Assembly: GCA_012837965.1 (NCBI GenBank)
Contig: DUQF01000008.1
Location: forward strand, 55,344-119,343
Direction: 5' to 3'
Origin: Clostridiales bacterium
GTDB taxonomy: Bacteria; Bacillota; Clostridia; Christensenellales; Aristaeellaceae
Length of the DNA: 64,000 nucleotides
Shown: in pieces, positions 7,761 through 16,437 of the stretch
Layout of the letters: every line of letters begins with the position of its first letter
How positions within the stretch are numbered: position 1 is the stretch's first letter
Notes under the pieces: generated by a model
What the model saw: the letters and a program-made list of their open reading frames with translations, nothing else
Databases searched by the model: none
What the model was told of the DNA's origin: nothing
Position numbers and translations under genes: made by a program

Positions 7761-8344
7761 CAGCAACATCTACAATAAAAACATAGCCAAAGGAAACCAA
7801 TCCACTCGAAAAGTGAGCGGGTGGGCCTACTTGTTCGGAAGGTACGAAAAGTTGTTTCGCCTGATACGGATGCAATACGCTGTGCAATTAAAATATATTC
7901 AAGGTTACCGGGATCCATGTTTCTGGCAGTTTGAATATGGCTTTTTGCAATGTCTATTTGCCCTAAACCTTGATGGGCAAGTGCGCTTAAAGCATACCAA
8001 TATGCGCTACGGTTACTTATTTGAGCAAGCAGCGCTAAAGCTTCCGCATACCTTCCGTAGTTTAGTAGCTGCTCAATTGTATAAAAGTGGTTGCGCTGTG
8101 CCTGATTGGTTCTTTGCTGATAAGGACTGCCTGAATAAGTCTGTTGATGGGTGCTATAGCTATCGGCTTGTCCGCTTTTAATTGCTTCATACGCGACGTT
8201 AATTTCGGCCATTTTCTTTTGCGCATCGGGATTGTTCGGATTCAAATCAGGGTGGTATCTTTTGGCAAGCTTTCGGTAAGCGGCTGTAATTTCTTTTTCT
8301 GAGGCGTTAGGGGAAACGCCTAAAACTTCATAGGGATTTTTCAA
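7757..8344 (-). CDS. J-domain protein with cysteine-rich C-terminal tail
   Basis: 195 residues from TTG 8344, chosen because AGGAGGGG lies just upstream and the J-domain begins at once (NPYEVLGVSPNASEKEI). The HPD motif (KRYHPDLNPNN) needed to stimulate Hsp70 ATPase is intact. A Ser/Gln/Tyr-rich linker follows, then a helical TPR-like segment (IEQLLNYGRYAEALALLAQI... ALAHQGLGQIDIAKSH). The last residues form a short hydrophobic stretch ending in five cysteines within eight residues. It overlaps the upstream DUF5685 gene by 17 bases, so the two are co-translated. It is likely a DnaK co-chaperone with a membrane-proximal or metal-binding tail; the tail function is unknown. Confidence 0.8.
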   Translation of the reverse strand: MKNPYEVLGVSPNASEKEITAAYRKLAKRYHPDLNPNNPDAQKKMAEINVAYEAIKSGQADSYSTHQQTYSGSPYQQRTNQAQRNHFYTIEQLLNYGRYAEALALLAQISNRSAYWYALSALAHQGLGQIDIAKSHIQTARNMDPGNLEYILIAQRIASVSGETTFRTFRTSRPTRSLFEWIGFLWLCFYCRCCC

Positions 8345-9140
8345 GAATTTCCCCTCCTTTAATGCCGTAATATTTAAGCCACATACCTCTGGCCAGAATG
8401 TTTTCAAGAATTTTCATTTTAATGTTTTCCAAGGGAAATTGAGTTAATTGATCAAGGCATAATTGCCCGATGCAGTGAAGCAAATGTTCCTGCTCTTCGT
8501 GACTACAGCGAACAAAGGGATTGTATAATTCATGCCGTAAGTCATGTTTTAAGTCACAGGCCGCATCCATGAGATAAATGAACTTTCCGACATTTTGCCC
8601 AAAATCACCATACTTAGGATGAACGTGTTCAAAAATTACTCGTGTTATTTTTCCAAAAGTTGCGGCAGGTAAATTAATATTAATCTCACCTTGAACTTCG
8701 TATACTCGTAATTGAGACAATTGCTCTTTAATACAGGAGTAGATAGCCGGATATTCATTTTGGATGCGCTTAGTTTCTTGTTTCCAACGAACCAAAAGGG
8801 AGCAGGGCATTAAACTGCCTTCATCTTGTTTTTGATCCATTTTTTGCCAATAGCCTAATAGAATGGTAACGTCTGCCAAAAATGGAGTGTGATACATCAT
8901 TTGGTATTTACAATTCTTGAACAAAAAGTGCCGAGGACATCGTTGGATACCGATTGCGCCCTCGTCGTCCGAAGCCACATCGAGCAGCAGTAAAAACACC
9001 ATATCGTAATGGACAAAAAAACGGGCGAGCCAGCCATATTTATTAGCAAGCTGCTTACATAAGCCACAATAAAGTGAGCGATAATGCGTCTTTTGTTTTG
9101 CCGTCAAAAAACGAGGATCAGCAATTAAATATCCAAACAT
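8328..9140 (-). CDS. DUF5685 family protein
   Basis: 270 residues from ATG 9140 with GGAGGG upstream. The N-terminus MFGYLIADPRFLTAKQKTHYRSLYCGLCKQL, followed by a helical YDMVFLLLLDV stretch, matches the family I know as DUF5685, whose function is unknown. Cysteines recur (CGLCK, CPRHFLFKNCKY), and LMDAACDLKHDLRHELYNPF is a second conserved-looking block; a metal site is possible but not shown. The protein is predicted cytosolic and mostly helical. It is co-transcribed with the J-domain gene, suggesting a shared, perhaps chaperone-linked, task. Confidence 0.75.
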   Translation of the reverse strand: MFGYLIADPRFLTAKQKTHYRSLYCGLCKQLANKYGWLARFFVHYDMVFLLLLDVASDDEGAIGIQRCPRHFLFKNCKYQMMYHTPFLADVTILLGYWQKMDQKQDEGSLMPCSLLVRWKQETKRIQNEYPAIYSCIKEQLSQLRVYEVQGEININLPAATFGKITRVIFEHVHPKYGDFGQNVGKFIYLMDAACDLKHDLRHELYNPFVRCSHEEQEHLLHCIGQLCLDQLTQFPLENIKMKILENILARGMWLKYYGIKGGEILEKSL

Positions 9141-9195
9141 TTTACCCTCCTGCTTAGTTAGTTTACCACAAAAGGATTATGAGTACCAATATAAG

Positions 9196-9224
9196 ATTAT
9201 ATCCTTATGGATATTTTGTGGGAA
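9196..9224 (-). promoter_or_regulatory. Promoter of the DUF5685/J-domain operon with inverted repeat
   Basis: On the minus strand TTCCCA (9219-9224) and TATAAT (9196-9201) are spaced by 17 bp. An inverted repeat ATATCC-TTAT-GGATAT (9199-9214) overlaps the -10, and a further GATATCC occurs at 9226-9232. This could be an operator. Confidence 0.45.
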
Positions 9225-9292
9225 AGATATCCTTTCCTGTCCAATATGTATGATACTCTTACAAAAAGTAACACGTTGGATATAAATCAGAA

Positions 9293-9320
9293 TTGACAAG
9301 CGTTATATTTCCGCTATAAT
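9293..9320 (+). promoter_or_regulatory. Strong promoter of the secreted LCP/unknown operon
   Basis: A consensus TTGACA (9293-9298) and consensus TATAAT (9315-9320) are separated by 16 bp, with the start codon 29 bases downstream. It is the best consensus match noted in the window. Confidence 0.85.
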
Positions 9321-9348
9321 ACTATATGTTTTGGAGGTGAGTTTTTTC

Positions 9349-10203
9349 ATGAAAAAAATTGTTACTTTTCTTTTACTCATGTCAATTCTTTTGTTTTCAC
9401 TCAATGTTTTTGCGCAGGAAGATATTAATATTCTTCTAATTGGGACGGATGATCTTGGGGACATAAAACTAAAAGGTCAAGATGAAGGCCGGGCAGATGC
9501 GATTTATTTACTACATATGGGCGCTCAAAGTGATACCGTCAAATTATTGAGTTTTGAGCGTGATTATTTAATAGAACTTTCTGATGAATTGGGTTTTAAT
9601 AAATTAGCCACCTCTACTTTTTTTGGCGGTGCAGATTTGTGCTTGGAAAAGGTCAACGGTTTGTTTGATTTAGATGTGCAGCATTATATTCAAATCAATG
9701 TTCAAAGTGTTGCCGATGCCGTTAATGTAATTGGTGGTCTGGAAATAGAAGTGTTACCCGAAGATCTTGCTATTATTAATTTTCAGTTGTCTGCGGCTGG
9801 ATTTAATTCTGTTACAGCAGGTACTGTGCACATGAATGGTGAACAAATCCTTGCCTTTATTTCTGCAAGAGATAACAACGAGGGGTTGATTGCCTCCAAT
9901 GATTCTCGTAACGATAGGCAACAGCGGGTTGTTAAAGCTGGACTTCAAAAGTTGCATAGTCTATCTTTTGATGAGATCATAATGGTCATCGAAGAAACTC
10001 TTTCATATGTAAAGACAAATATTTCACTTTCGGACTTGCTTTCCATTGCAAAACAGTTTATTGATTCTTCTTTTAATAGTTTTGCTTATGATAAATCTCC
10101 CTTGACGGTGTATGATAGGTTGCGTGTTGGTGTCCATCAGGTGGTGAAAGTAAAAAACCAACAACTCGAAAATGAGAAAATCAAGATGTTTTTAGAGGAA
10201 TAA
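9349..10203 (+). CDS. LytR-CpsA-Psr (LCP) family protein, secreted
   Basis: 284 residues from ATG 9349; an upstream in-frame TTG at 9331 lies inside the ribosome binding site and is rejected. Residues 1-22 look like a cleavable signal peptide (ending VFAQ). The LCP core is complete: INILLIGTDD, the GRADAIYLL strand, SFERDYLIEL, FNKLATSTFFGG, and the C-terminal NDRQQRVV arginine motif. LCP enzymes transfer undecaprenyl-linked glycopolymers to peptidoglycan (or to protein). Most are membrane anchored, so a cleavable signal would be unusual. It is first in a two-gene operon with an unknown secreted protein. Confidence 0.85.
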   Translation: MKKIVTFLLLMSILLFSLNVFAQEDINILLIGTDDLGDIKLKGQDEGRADAIYLLHMGAQSDTVKLLSFERDYLIELSDELGFNKLATSTFFGGADLCLEKVNGLFDLDVQHYIQINVQSVADAVNVIGGLEIEVLPEDLAIINFQLSAAGFNSVTAGTVHMNGEQILAFISARDNNEGLIASNDSRNDRQQRVVKAGLQKLHSLSFDEIIMVIEETLSYVKTNISLSDLLSIAKQFIDSSFNSFAYDKSPLTVYDRLRVGVHQVVKVKNQQLENEKIKMFLEE

Positions 10204-10210
10204 CAACATT

Positions 10211-11299
10211 ATGAAAAGGATTTTAGTTCTTGCGCTCGCCTTTATTTTATTAATTTCTACAAATAGCTTTGCGGCACTGCTTTCTAAAGGTTTTACACAT
10301 CCTGAAGTCGGAGAATATTTAACTGTACAAATTGATGCCTGTTCTCCCAGTTTTGATATCTACGGCTTTACATTTGTTACTTTCCCTCCGTCATCAGAAA
10401 GATATCGTGGCTCTTATGTTAACTTACTTTCAATTTGCTCTTCTGCCTACTCTGATGCAAGGACAGGTTTGACCAATATTCTTCGCAGTGTTGAAGGAGA
10501 GTTTGGCTATGCTAAGCCTATTTTATTTGAATATCGTGGACCCGAAAGTGAGTTTACAGAGCAGCTTAACGCTCTTGAGCTAAATGATAAAGTGGAAGCT
10601 TTATTGTTGCTCAATGGTTTTGAAGGTGTTGAAGGTTATCAAAAATTAGCCCAATCAGGTTTACTCGGAGAAGATATCGACTTTTCCGACTTTATTAATG
10701 CATACCGTGACTATGAAGTGGTTCTTTTCGATGAGTGTTACCCTTATCGCGTGATGTCTTTTTATTTTGATGAAGGGGATGATGCTGCGATTGAATATTA
10801 TACGGAACGATATCATTTTTTAAAAATTAAGGAGGAATGGAAACTCTTCAGGGTTGTTAAAGAATATAGTTCCTACTATGTTGAAAGAAAAGTTCCTATA
10901 TATGGTCTTTCCTTTTTGGAAGATCATTCGACGATTGATTATAATTTCTATTTTGAGCCGCTTCTTGGCTTTAATTGGGGTGATGATATCCAAAAAGTTG
11001 AGACGGAACTTGGCTTAACTGCAGAAAAACATCAAATAGTTATTGAAGATTCGGAGTTGTACCGATTGCCTGCCAAAGCTATACTAAAGTTTACTGATGG
11101 AAAGCTATCGTCGATCACTTATCAGTTTGATGTGGTGGAATCCTACTATGCTTCTTATCTTTCATCATATTTAAGGTATTATGACCCTATTTATGTCGAT
11201 AATGACCTTAACATGTACTGGTGTAACGATGCCTTTGATATCAAACTTAATTATCATTCGAGTAGTCCGAGTATTATATTTTCACCACATAAAAAATAA
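10211..11299 (+). CDS. Secreted protein of unknown function
   Basis: 362 residues with a clear signal peptide (residues 1-21, ending SFAA). I do not recognise the family. The mature protein is acidic and rich in Tyr, Phe and Ser (for example SSYYVERKVPIYGLSF and a run of YYASYLSSYLRYYD near the C-terminus). A segment LLGFNWGDDIQKVETELGLT followed by LPAKAILKFTDGKLSSITYQF resembles small beta-rich repeats in which a WGxxxxxVxxxLG helix precedes strands. No membrane anchor or sortase signal is seen. It follows the LCP gene by 7 bases and ends at a terminator, so it is probably co-expressed and extracellular. Confidence 0.7.
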   Translation: MKRILVLALAFILLISTNSFAALLSKGFTHPEVGEYLTVQIDACSPSFDIYGFTFVTFPPSSERYRGSYVNLLSICSSAYSDARTGLTNILRSVEGEFGYAKPILFEYRGPESEFTEQLNALELNDKVEALLLLNGFEGVEGYQKLAQSGLLGEDIDFSDFINAYRDYEVVLFDECYPYRVMSFYFDEGDDAAIEYYTERYHFLKIKEEWKLFRVVKEYSSYYVERKVPIYGLSFLEDHSTIDYNFYFEPLLGFNWGDDIQKVETELGLTAEKHQIVIEDSELYRLPAKAILKFTDGKLSSITYQFDVVESYYASYLSSYLRYYDPIYVDNDLNMYWCNDAFDIKLNYHSSSPSIIFSPHKK

Positions 11300-11306
11300 A
11301 TTTCCA

Positions 11307-11339
11307 AGTCCCCTGAGTTAATGATTAAGGGGGCTTTTT
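11307..11339 (+). terminator. Rho-independent terminator
   Basis: Arms 11307-11314 and 11328-11335 pair over 8 bp with one G-U and are followed by five T. It ends the LCP/unknown operon. Confidence 0.8.
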
Positions 11340-11362
11340 AAAGGGACAATCTAAATAATTGT

Positions 11363-11391
11363 TTGCAATATTATGCAAGGAGTGATAAACT
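11363..11391 (+). promoter_or_regulatory. Promoter of nadK-argR-recN overlapped by a possible ARG box
   Basis: TTGCAA (11363-11368) and TAAACT (11386-11391) are spaced by 17 bp. A palindrome TTGCA-ATATTA-TGCAA covers 11363-11378. Its central 14 bases match the classical ARG-box pattern TGAATwwwwATTCA at about 11 positions. Because argR is the second gene of the unit, autoregulation is plausible. Confidence 0.45.
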
Positions 11392-11406
11392 ATACATGGA
11401 GGCAGT

Positions 11407-12273
11407 ATGATTGCGAAGAGATATTATCTTTTTGCCAACCCCCATAAACAGGAAACGATAACCGGCGCGAAAGTTTTAGCAGAACAGCTGGTAAATCATC
11501 AAACCCATGTATATATGGAGGAGTGGCTTCATCATTTATTAGGCATAGGGCAAGCTTTGCCTCCTCATCAAATAGATAATCGTTTTTCTTGCATGATTTC
11601 CCTTGGTGGGGATGGAACGCTCCTTAGAGTATCAAGTCTTGCGGCCAGTTTTAATGTACCTGTTTTGGGCATTCATTTTGGTCGCTTAGGCTTTTTACTT
11701 GAAACAAAGCTAACAGATCCGGAGAGTCTTACTTTTAAACTTATCAACGAAGATTTTTTCTTGGAAGATCGTATACTCTTTCAAGCAACTATCGACGATG
11801 GCACCTCTTATCTTGTGACCAACGAGATTGCTTTAATGCGCGGCGATAGCCCATCAAGCATCAAGGTAGTGGTGTCAGTTGACGGCGCAAAACTATATTC
11901 TCTTCGTGGAGATGGTGTTCTTATCTCCACGCCAACCGGAAGTACCGGCTATTCGCTTTCGGCTGGTGGTCCCGTTATTCACCCTCAACTTGAGTGTATT
12001 TCTATTGTACCGGTATGTTCCCATGCGGTTAATCACCGCCCTGTTCTTCTTCCCCCTGATAAGAAGGTGGAAATATTCATGCCTTTTGAAAACAAACATG
12101 CAAGTCGTGTGTATGTTGATGGACAGATTTCCCTTGCCGTTGCTCGACCGGTCCGCATAACTGTTACAAAATCCGACAAACGAGTCCAATTTATTCGATT
12201 TAAGCAAAGCAACTTTATTAAACGGTATCGAGAAAAACAACTTGAATGGTATGATGATGAAGGAGAATCATAA
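11407..12273 (+). CDS. nadK: NAD kinase
   Basis: 288 residues, ATG behind GGAGG. It phosphorylates NAD to NADP in the cytosol. The diagnostic GGDGTLLR motif is at about residue 68, followed by LGIHFGRLGFLLE, TNEIALMRG and SLRGDGVLISTPTGSTGYSLSAGGPVIHP, the ATP- and NAD-binding blocks. It is the first gene of nadK-argR-recN, a common Clostridia arrangement, and its TAA shares one base with the ATG of argR. Confidence 0.95.
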   Translation: MIAKRYYLFANPHKQETITGAKVLAEQLVNHQTHVYMEEWLHHLLGIGQALPPHQIDNRFSCMISLGGDGTLLRVSSLAASFNVPVLGIHFGRLGFLLETKLTDPESLTFKLINEDFFLEDRILFQATIDDGTSYLVTNEIALMRGDSPSSIKVVVSVDGAKLYSLRGDGVLISTPTGSTGYSLSAGGPVIHPQLECISIVPVCSHAVNHRPVLLPPDKKVEIFMPFENKHASRVYVDGQISLAVARPVRITVTKSDKRVQFIRFKQSNFIKRYREKQLEWYDDEGES

Positions 12274-12731
12274 TGAAGAATGCAAGACAATCCGCCATCC
12301 TTTCCATTATTGAGGAAAGGGATGTTCAGACACAGGAAGAATTAGCCAGAATATTGACCGAGCTTGGCATCCGTGTAACCCAGGCCACTGTATCACGAGA
12401 TATTAAAGAATTGCGTCTTTTGAAGGTTCTGTCTCCAAGCGGTGGCTATAAATATGCAACCGCAGATAGGGCAGAGCACGGTATTTCCGAACGACTTGTA
12501 CGCATGTTTGCTGAATCTGTCCTTTCTATACAGGAAGTGAATAACTTGATTGTTATTCGTACCCTTTCCGGTAGTGCTAATGTTGCTGGCGAGGCTATTG
12601 ACAACATGCATTGGCCGGAAATTTTGGGAACGATTAGCGGAGATAATACTATTTTGGTTATATTAGGTACTGCGGAAGAAGCAATTGAAGTGGCGGAACG
12701 GTTTAAAGAATCCATAAGGGTGTCCAGATAA
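12273..12731 (+). CDS. argR: Arginine repressor ArgR/AhrC
   Basis: 152 residues, the usual length. Residues 1-70 form the winged helix-turn-helix (RQSAILSIIEERDVQTQEELARILTELG, then VTQATVSRDIKEL). The C-terminal half carries the hexamerisation and arginine-binding core with SANVAGEAIDN and LGTISGDNTILVI. It would control arginine synthesis and catabolism and, in its usual neighbourhood with recN, is translationally coupled to nadK (1-base overlap). A candidate operator lies in the promoter of this operon. Confidence 0.95.
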   Translation: MKNARQSAILSIIEERDVQTQEELARILTELGIRVTQATVSRDIKELRLLKVLSPSGGYKYATADRAEHGISERLVRMFAESVLSIQEVNNLIVIRTLSGSANVAGEAIDNMHWPEILGTISGDNTILVILGTAEEAIEVAERFKESIRVSR

Positions 12732-12733
12732 GA

Positions 12734-14449
12734 ATGTTAGAACGCTTATACGTCCGGCATTTTGCTTTGATCGAGGAAATGACAGTTACTTTTTCTTCCG
12801 GACTAACCGTATTGTCCGGTGAAACAGGCGCTGGCAAATCCATCGTAGTTGATGCCGTATCTCTTCTACTTGGTGGTCGTTCTGATAAAGAAATGGTAAG
12901 ACGAGGTGAAAAATCCGCTTACATTGAAGGCGAATTTAACATCCGTCAAACCAAGGAAGCGATTGCTTATTTGGTGGAGCAGTCTATTTTGGATTCACAA
13001 GAAACAGACGATTCTATTGTCATTTCTCGAGAGGTTTTTTCCTCCGGAAAAACAGTGTGCCGTATTAACGGCTCAATGGTCAATGTTGGAACGCTTAAAT
13101 CCTTAGCAACTTTTCTGATGGAAATTGTTGGTCAACATGAAAATCAATCGCTTATGGATGAAAACAAACACTTGGCCTTTTTTGACGCCTTAGGTGATGA
13201 AGAGTATACTCAAACGCTTGAAGAGGTAGCTTTGCTATATCATACAGCCAACGAAAGTAAGAAAAAATTGGCCTCTTTATGTAGGGAAAATGAGTTTCGA
13301 GTTGAGCGTATTGAAAGACTTACCAAACAGTGTGAGGAAATAGAAAAAGCCAATCTAATTGAGGGCGAAGAGGAAGAGCTAAAAAATCAACGAGAGATTT
13401 TACGTAATATTGATAAGATTCAAAGACATCTTCTTGCTGCGCAAAATTTATTGTCAGGAGACAATGATCTTTTAGGATATATAAAGCAAGCGCAAGACTC
13501 CCTCGAAAACATACAAGGATTTGATTCGGATTATCACGAGTTATTTGAACGAGTAAGCAGTTTGTACTATGAAGCGGAAGATATTTGTTTTTCCATTGAA
13601 AAGGCAGCGCAAGATCTCCGTTTTGATAACGGTAACCTTGAAGAAATCGAGGAGCGTTTGGATTTAATCAAAAAAATTCAGCGTAAATATGGTACAAGTA
13701 TTTTTGAGGTGCTTGAAAATTACCGTCAAATGAAATCACAGTTAGAGGGTTACCGAAACATTGAAGAAGAAATTGATGAATTGAGTTTTCAAAATCAAAA
13801 AAATCTTGATTGCTATCACCAGAAGGCAAAAGCTTTAACGGCATTGAGGCTTAAGCTGTCCAAGTTAGTTGAGAACGCAATTGATCAGGAACTAAAAGAT
13901 TTAAATATGCCTGCCGCGCATTTTAAAGTGGAATTGACCACAGATACCAAAGCATTTAAGGCTTCAGGGCATGAAGAGGTACGGTTTTTAATCCGTGCAA
14001 ATATCGGGGAGGAGTATAAACCGATTAGTAAAACTGCTTCCGGGGGTGAACTTTCCCGTATCATGCTTGCTGTCAAGTCAGTATCTGCTGAAAGATCAAG
14101 TCTTCCTACCATTGTCTTTGATGAAATTGATGCCGGTATTTCAGGCAAAGCCGCGCAAGTGGTGGCTGAAAAAATCTGGCAGATTGCGCGTTTTCGTCAG
14201 GCAATCTGTGTAACACATCTTCAGCAAATTGCCGCTATGGCATCTTCACAGTTACTAATTACCAAGCATGAATCTGATGGGCGGACTCAAACCAGCGCAA
14301 GCTATTTAGATGAGTTGGGTCGTGAAAAGGAAATTGCTCGTCTACTTGGCCAATCGGTTGGGGAAAGCGCGCGGGTTCATGCCCGCTCTTTGTTAGATGA
14401 TGCAAATAAATATCATCGACTTTATCCCGTGCAATTTGACGGATGCTAA
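12734..14449 (+). CDS. recN: DNA repair protein RecN
   Basis: 571 residues, typical length. It is an SMC-like ATPase recruited early to double-strand breaks. Walker A is GETGAGKSIVVDA near residue 30 and the ATPase signature region ASGGELSRIMLAVK plus Walker B IVFDEIDAGISGKAA are near residues 435-475. Between them is a long coiled coil (about residues 160-380). The terminal IARLLGQSVGESARVHARSLL is standard for RecN. It begins 2 bases after argR. The upp promoter lies inside its last codons. Confidence 0.95.
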   Translation: MLERLYVRHFALIEEMTVTFSSGLTVLSGETGAGKSIVVDAVSLLLGGRSDKEMVRRGEKSAYIEGEFNIRQTKEAIAYLVEQSILDSQETDDSIVISREVFSSGKTVCRINGSMVNVGTLKSLATFLMEIVGQHENQSLMDENKHLAFFDALGDEEYTQTLEEVALLYHTANESKKKLASLCRENEFRVERIERLTKQCEEIEKANLIEGEEEELKNQREILRNIDKIQRHLLAAQNLLSGDNDLLGYIKQAQDSLENIQGFDSDYHELFERVSSLYYEAEDICFSIEKAAQDLRFDNGNLEEIEERLDLIKKIQRKYGTSIFEVLENYRQMKSQLEGYRNIEEEIDELSFQNQKNLDCYHQKAKALTALRLKLSKLVENAIDQELKDLNMPAAHFKVELTTDTKAFKASGHEEVRFLIRANIGEEYKPISKTASGGELSRIMLAVKSVSAERSSLPTIVFDEIDAGISGKAAQVVAEKIWQIARFRQAICVTHLQQIAAMASSQLLITKHESDGRTQTSASYLDELGREKEIARLLGQSVGESARVHARSLLDDANKYHRLYPVQFDGC

Positions 14450-14465
14450 TCAATGGATTTATAAT
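14436..14465 (+). promoter_or_regulatory. Promoter of upp
   Basis: TTGACG (14436-14441), inside the 3' end of recN, and TATAAT (14460-14465) are spaced by 18 bp, 37 bases upstream of the upp start. Confidence 0.7.
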
Positions 14466-14481
14466 AAGATATTAAGTATAA

Positions 14482-15135
<654 letters not shown>

Positions 15136-15143
15136 ACTTTTCT

Positions 15144-15176
15144 ACCGCATCATCAGTTTGTTGTTGCGGTTTTTTT
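15144..15176 (+). terminator. Terminator after upp
   Basis: A stem pairing 15144-15155 with 15159-15170 (two mismatches, with ACCGCA/TGCGGT at the base) is followed by a T-run. Confidence 0.75.
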
Positions 15177-15186
15177 ATAAAGAATC

Positions 15187-16437
15187 ATGAACAGTCAAGT
15201 TTATTCAACAGATATTAATAAAACACAGGCAACCGTCCTGGGTAATTTATGTAACAAAAAACGTATGCTTACCGGAATGGCGGTTGCTTTTGGTAATCGG
15301 TTAAATTGTGAAAGTCAATGGTTTGGCAACGCGCAAGAGGCAGGATGTGTTGACGGAAAATTTATTTTGGACATCAAGCCTGTTAAAGAGGACAGCTTAT
15401 TTGATTTAGCTTCAATAACAAAGCTGTTTACCAGCATATCAGCCCTTCAATTGATTGAAAAACGCCTCCTTCGTATGACCGATACGGTTGGTCAGGTTGA
15501 TGATCGGTTTGTTTTTCTACAAAACCTGTCTATTTTCGATTTGCTTTGCTATAAGGTTAGCTTGCAGACGGACGAACGCTTGGATCGGCAAACCTGCCCC
15601 GAACGCCTAATGGAGCTTATTTTTAACGCGAAGGCTTATCCCATACAAGGGGAGCGCGTATACTCCGACATGCATGCTCTGATTCTCAAGTTCGTTATTG
15701 AAAGAATTGTACAAAGTACCTTTGAAGATTATTTAACACAATCAATTTTTATTCCCTTGTCTATGTTCAATACTTTTTGTGCGGTGCCTGAGAGTCAAGT
15801 AGGACGCTGCGTAAACTATAATTACGAGCATAGGATTATCAGGGGGAAGTTTCAGGTGGATGTTGATGCCTTACCCGGCAAGCCCCATGATCCAAAGGCA
15901 AGGATAATTGATGCGATGGGTCTTGGTGTCAGCGGCCATGCGGGTATTTTTTCAACTGTCGGCGATATGGTATGTTTTGCTCAAGGCTTGCTTCAGGGTA
16001 AGTTGATTTCAGAACAGTTTCTGCAACTAATTGGTCTTAACCGTACCGGTTACTCTAAACTGAGTGGGATTTACCGACAATATATGGGGCTATTGTGCTT
16101 TTCTAAAAGCTCTGTACAACGACTGAGTGAACTTCCCCCTTGGATGGGGAGACGCTGTTTTGGCTTAAGCGGATATACAGGCAATCATATGGCTTTTGAT
16201 CCAGACTTAGGTGTGTTTGATATTCTACTTGGAAATCGTTGCCACAACCGGGTATCCAAAATTCTTCCCCTTGGTGATGAAAAGAAATATCCGCTTAATG
16301 AGGACGGTTCCGGTCTTATACAGTGGCCTGACGGTCGAAAGGTTTTTTCAAGCAATCAGTATGTATATTTGAAGGACAGGTTAATCCATCAACCCATTTA
16401 TGAAATTCTAAGAGAAAGAGGCTGGTTAAATAAATGA
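15187..16437 (+). CDS. Serine hydrolase of the beta-lactamase/class C PBP fold
   Basis: 416 residues, no signal peptide, so apparently cytosolic. The catalytic SxxK is Ser76-Ile-Thr-Lys79 in FDLASITKLFTS. The second motif appears as YSD (VYSDMHALILKFVIE) rather than YSN, and GLSGYTGNHMAFDP supplies the third, KTG-like, element. GLGVSGHAGIFSTVGDM is a frequent family block. Such proteins are esterases, peptidases or amidases, and I cannot give a substrate. It overlaps the M20 amidohydrolase gene by 4 bases, suggesting joint processing of an acylated or peptide substrate. Confidence 0.8.
   Translation: MNSQVYSTDINKTQATVLGNLCNKKRMLTGMAVAFGNRLNCESQWFGNAQEAGCVDGKFILDIKPVKEDSLFDLASITKLFTSISALQLIEKRLLRMTDTVGQVDDRFVFLQNLSIFDLLCYKVSLQTDERLDRQTCPERLMELIFNAKAYPIQGERVYSDMHALILKFVIERIVQSTFEDYLTQSIFIPLSMFNTFCAVPESQVGRCVNYNYEHRIIRGKFQVDVDALPGKPHDPKARIIDAMGLGVSGHAGIFSTVGDMVCFAQGLLQGKLISEQFLQLIGLNRTGYSKLSGIYRQYMGLLCFSKSSVQRLSELPPWMGRRCFGLSGYTGNHMAFDPDLGVFDILLGNRCHNRVSKILPLGDEKKYPLNEDGSGLIQWPDGRKVFSSNQYVYLKDRLIHQPIYEILRERGWLNK

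Noticed and set aside
7750..8181. Plus-strand frame of 143 codons opposite the J-domain gene
   Set aside because: It is fully antisense to a gene with an intact HPD motif and has no ribosome binding site.
11650..11700. NAD kinase has His instead of Asn in the GINxGxLGF motif
   Set aside because: The His form also occurs in well-studied homologues (for example Listeria NadK1, as I recall), and every other motif is intact.
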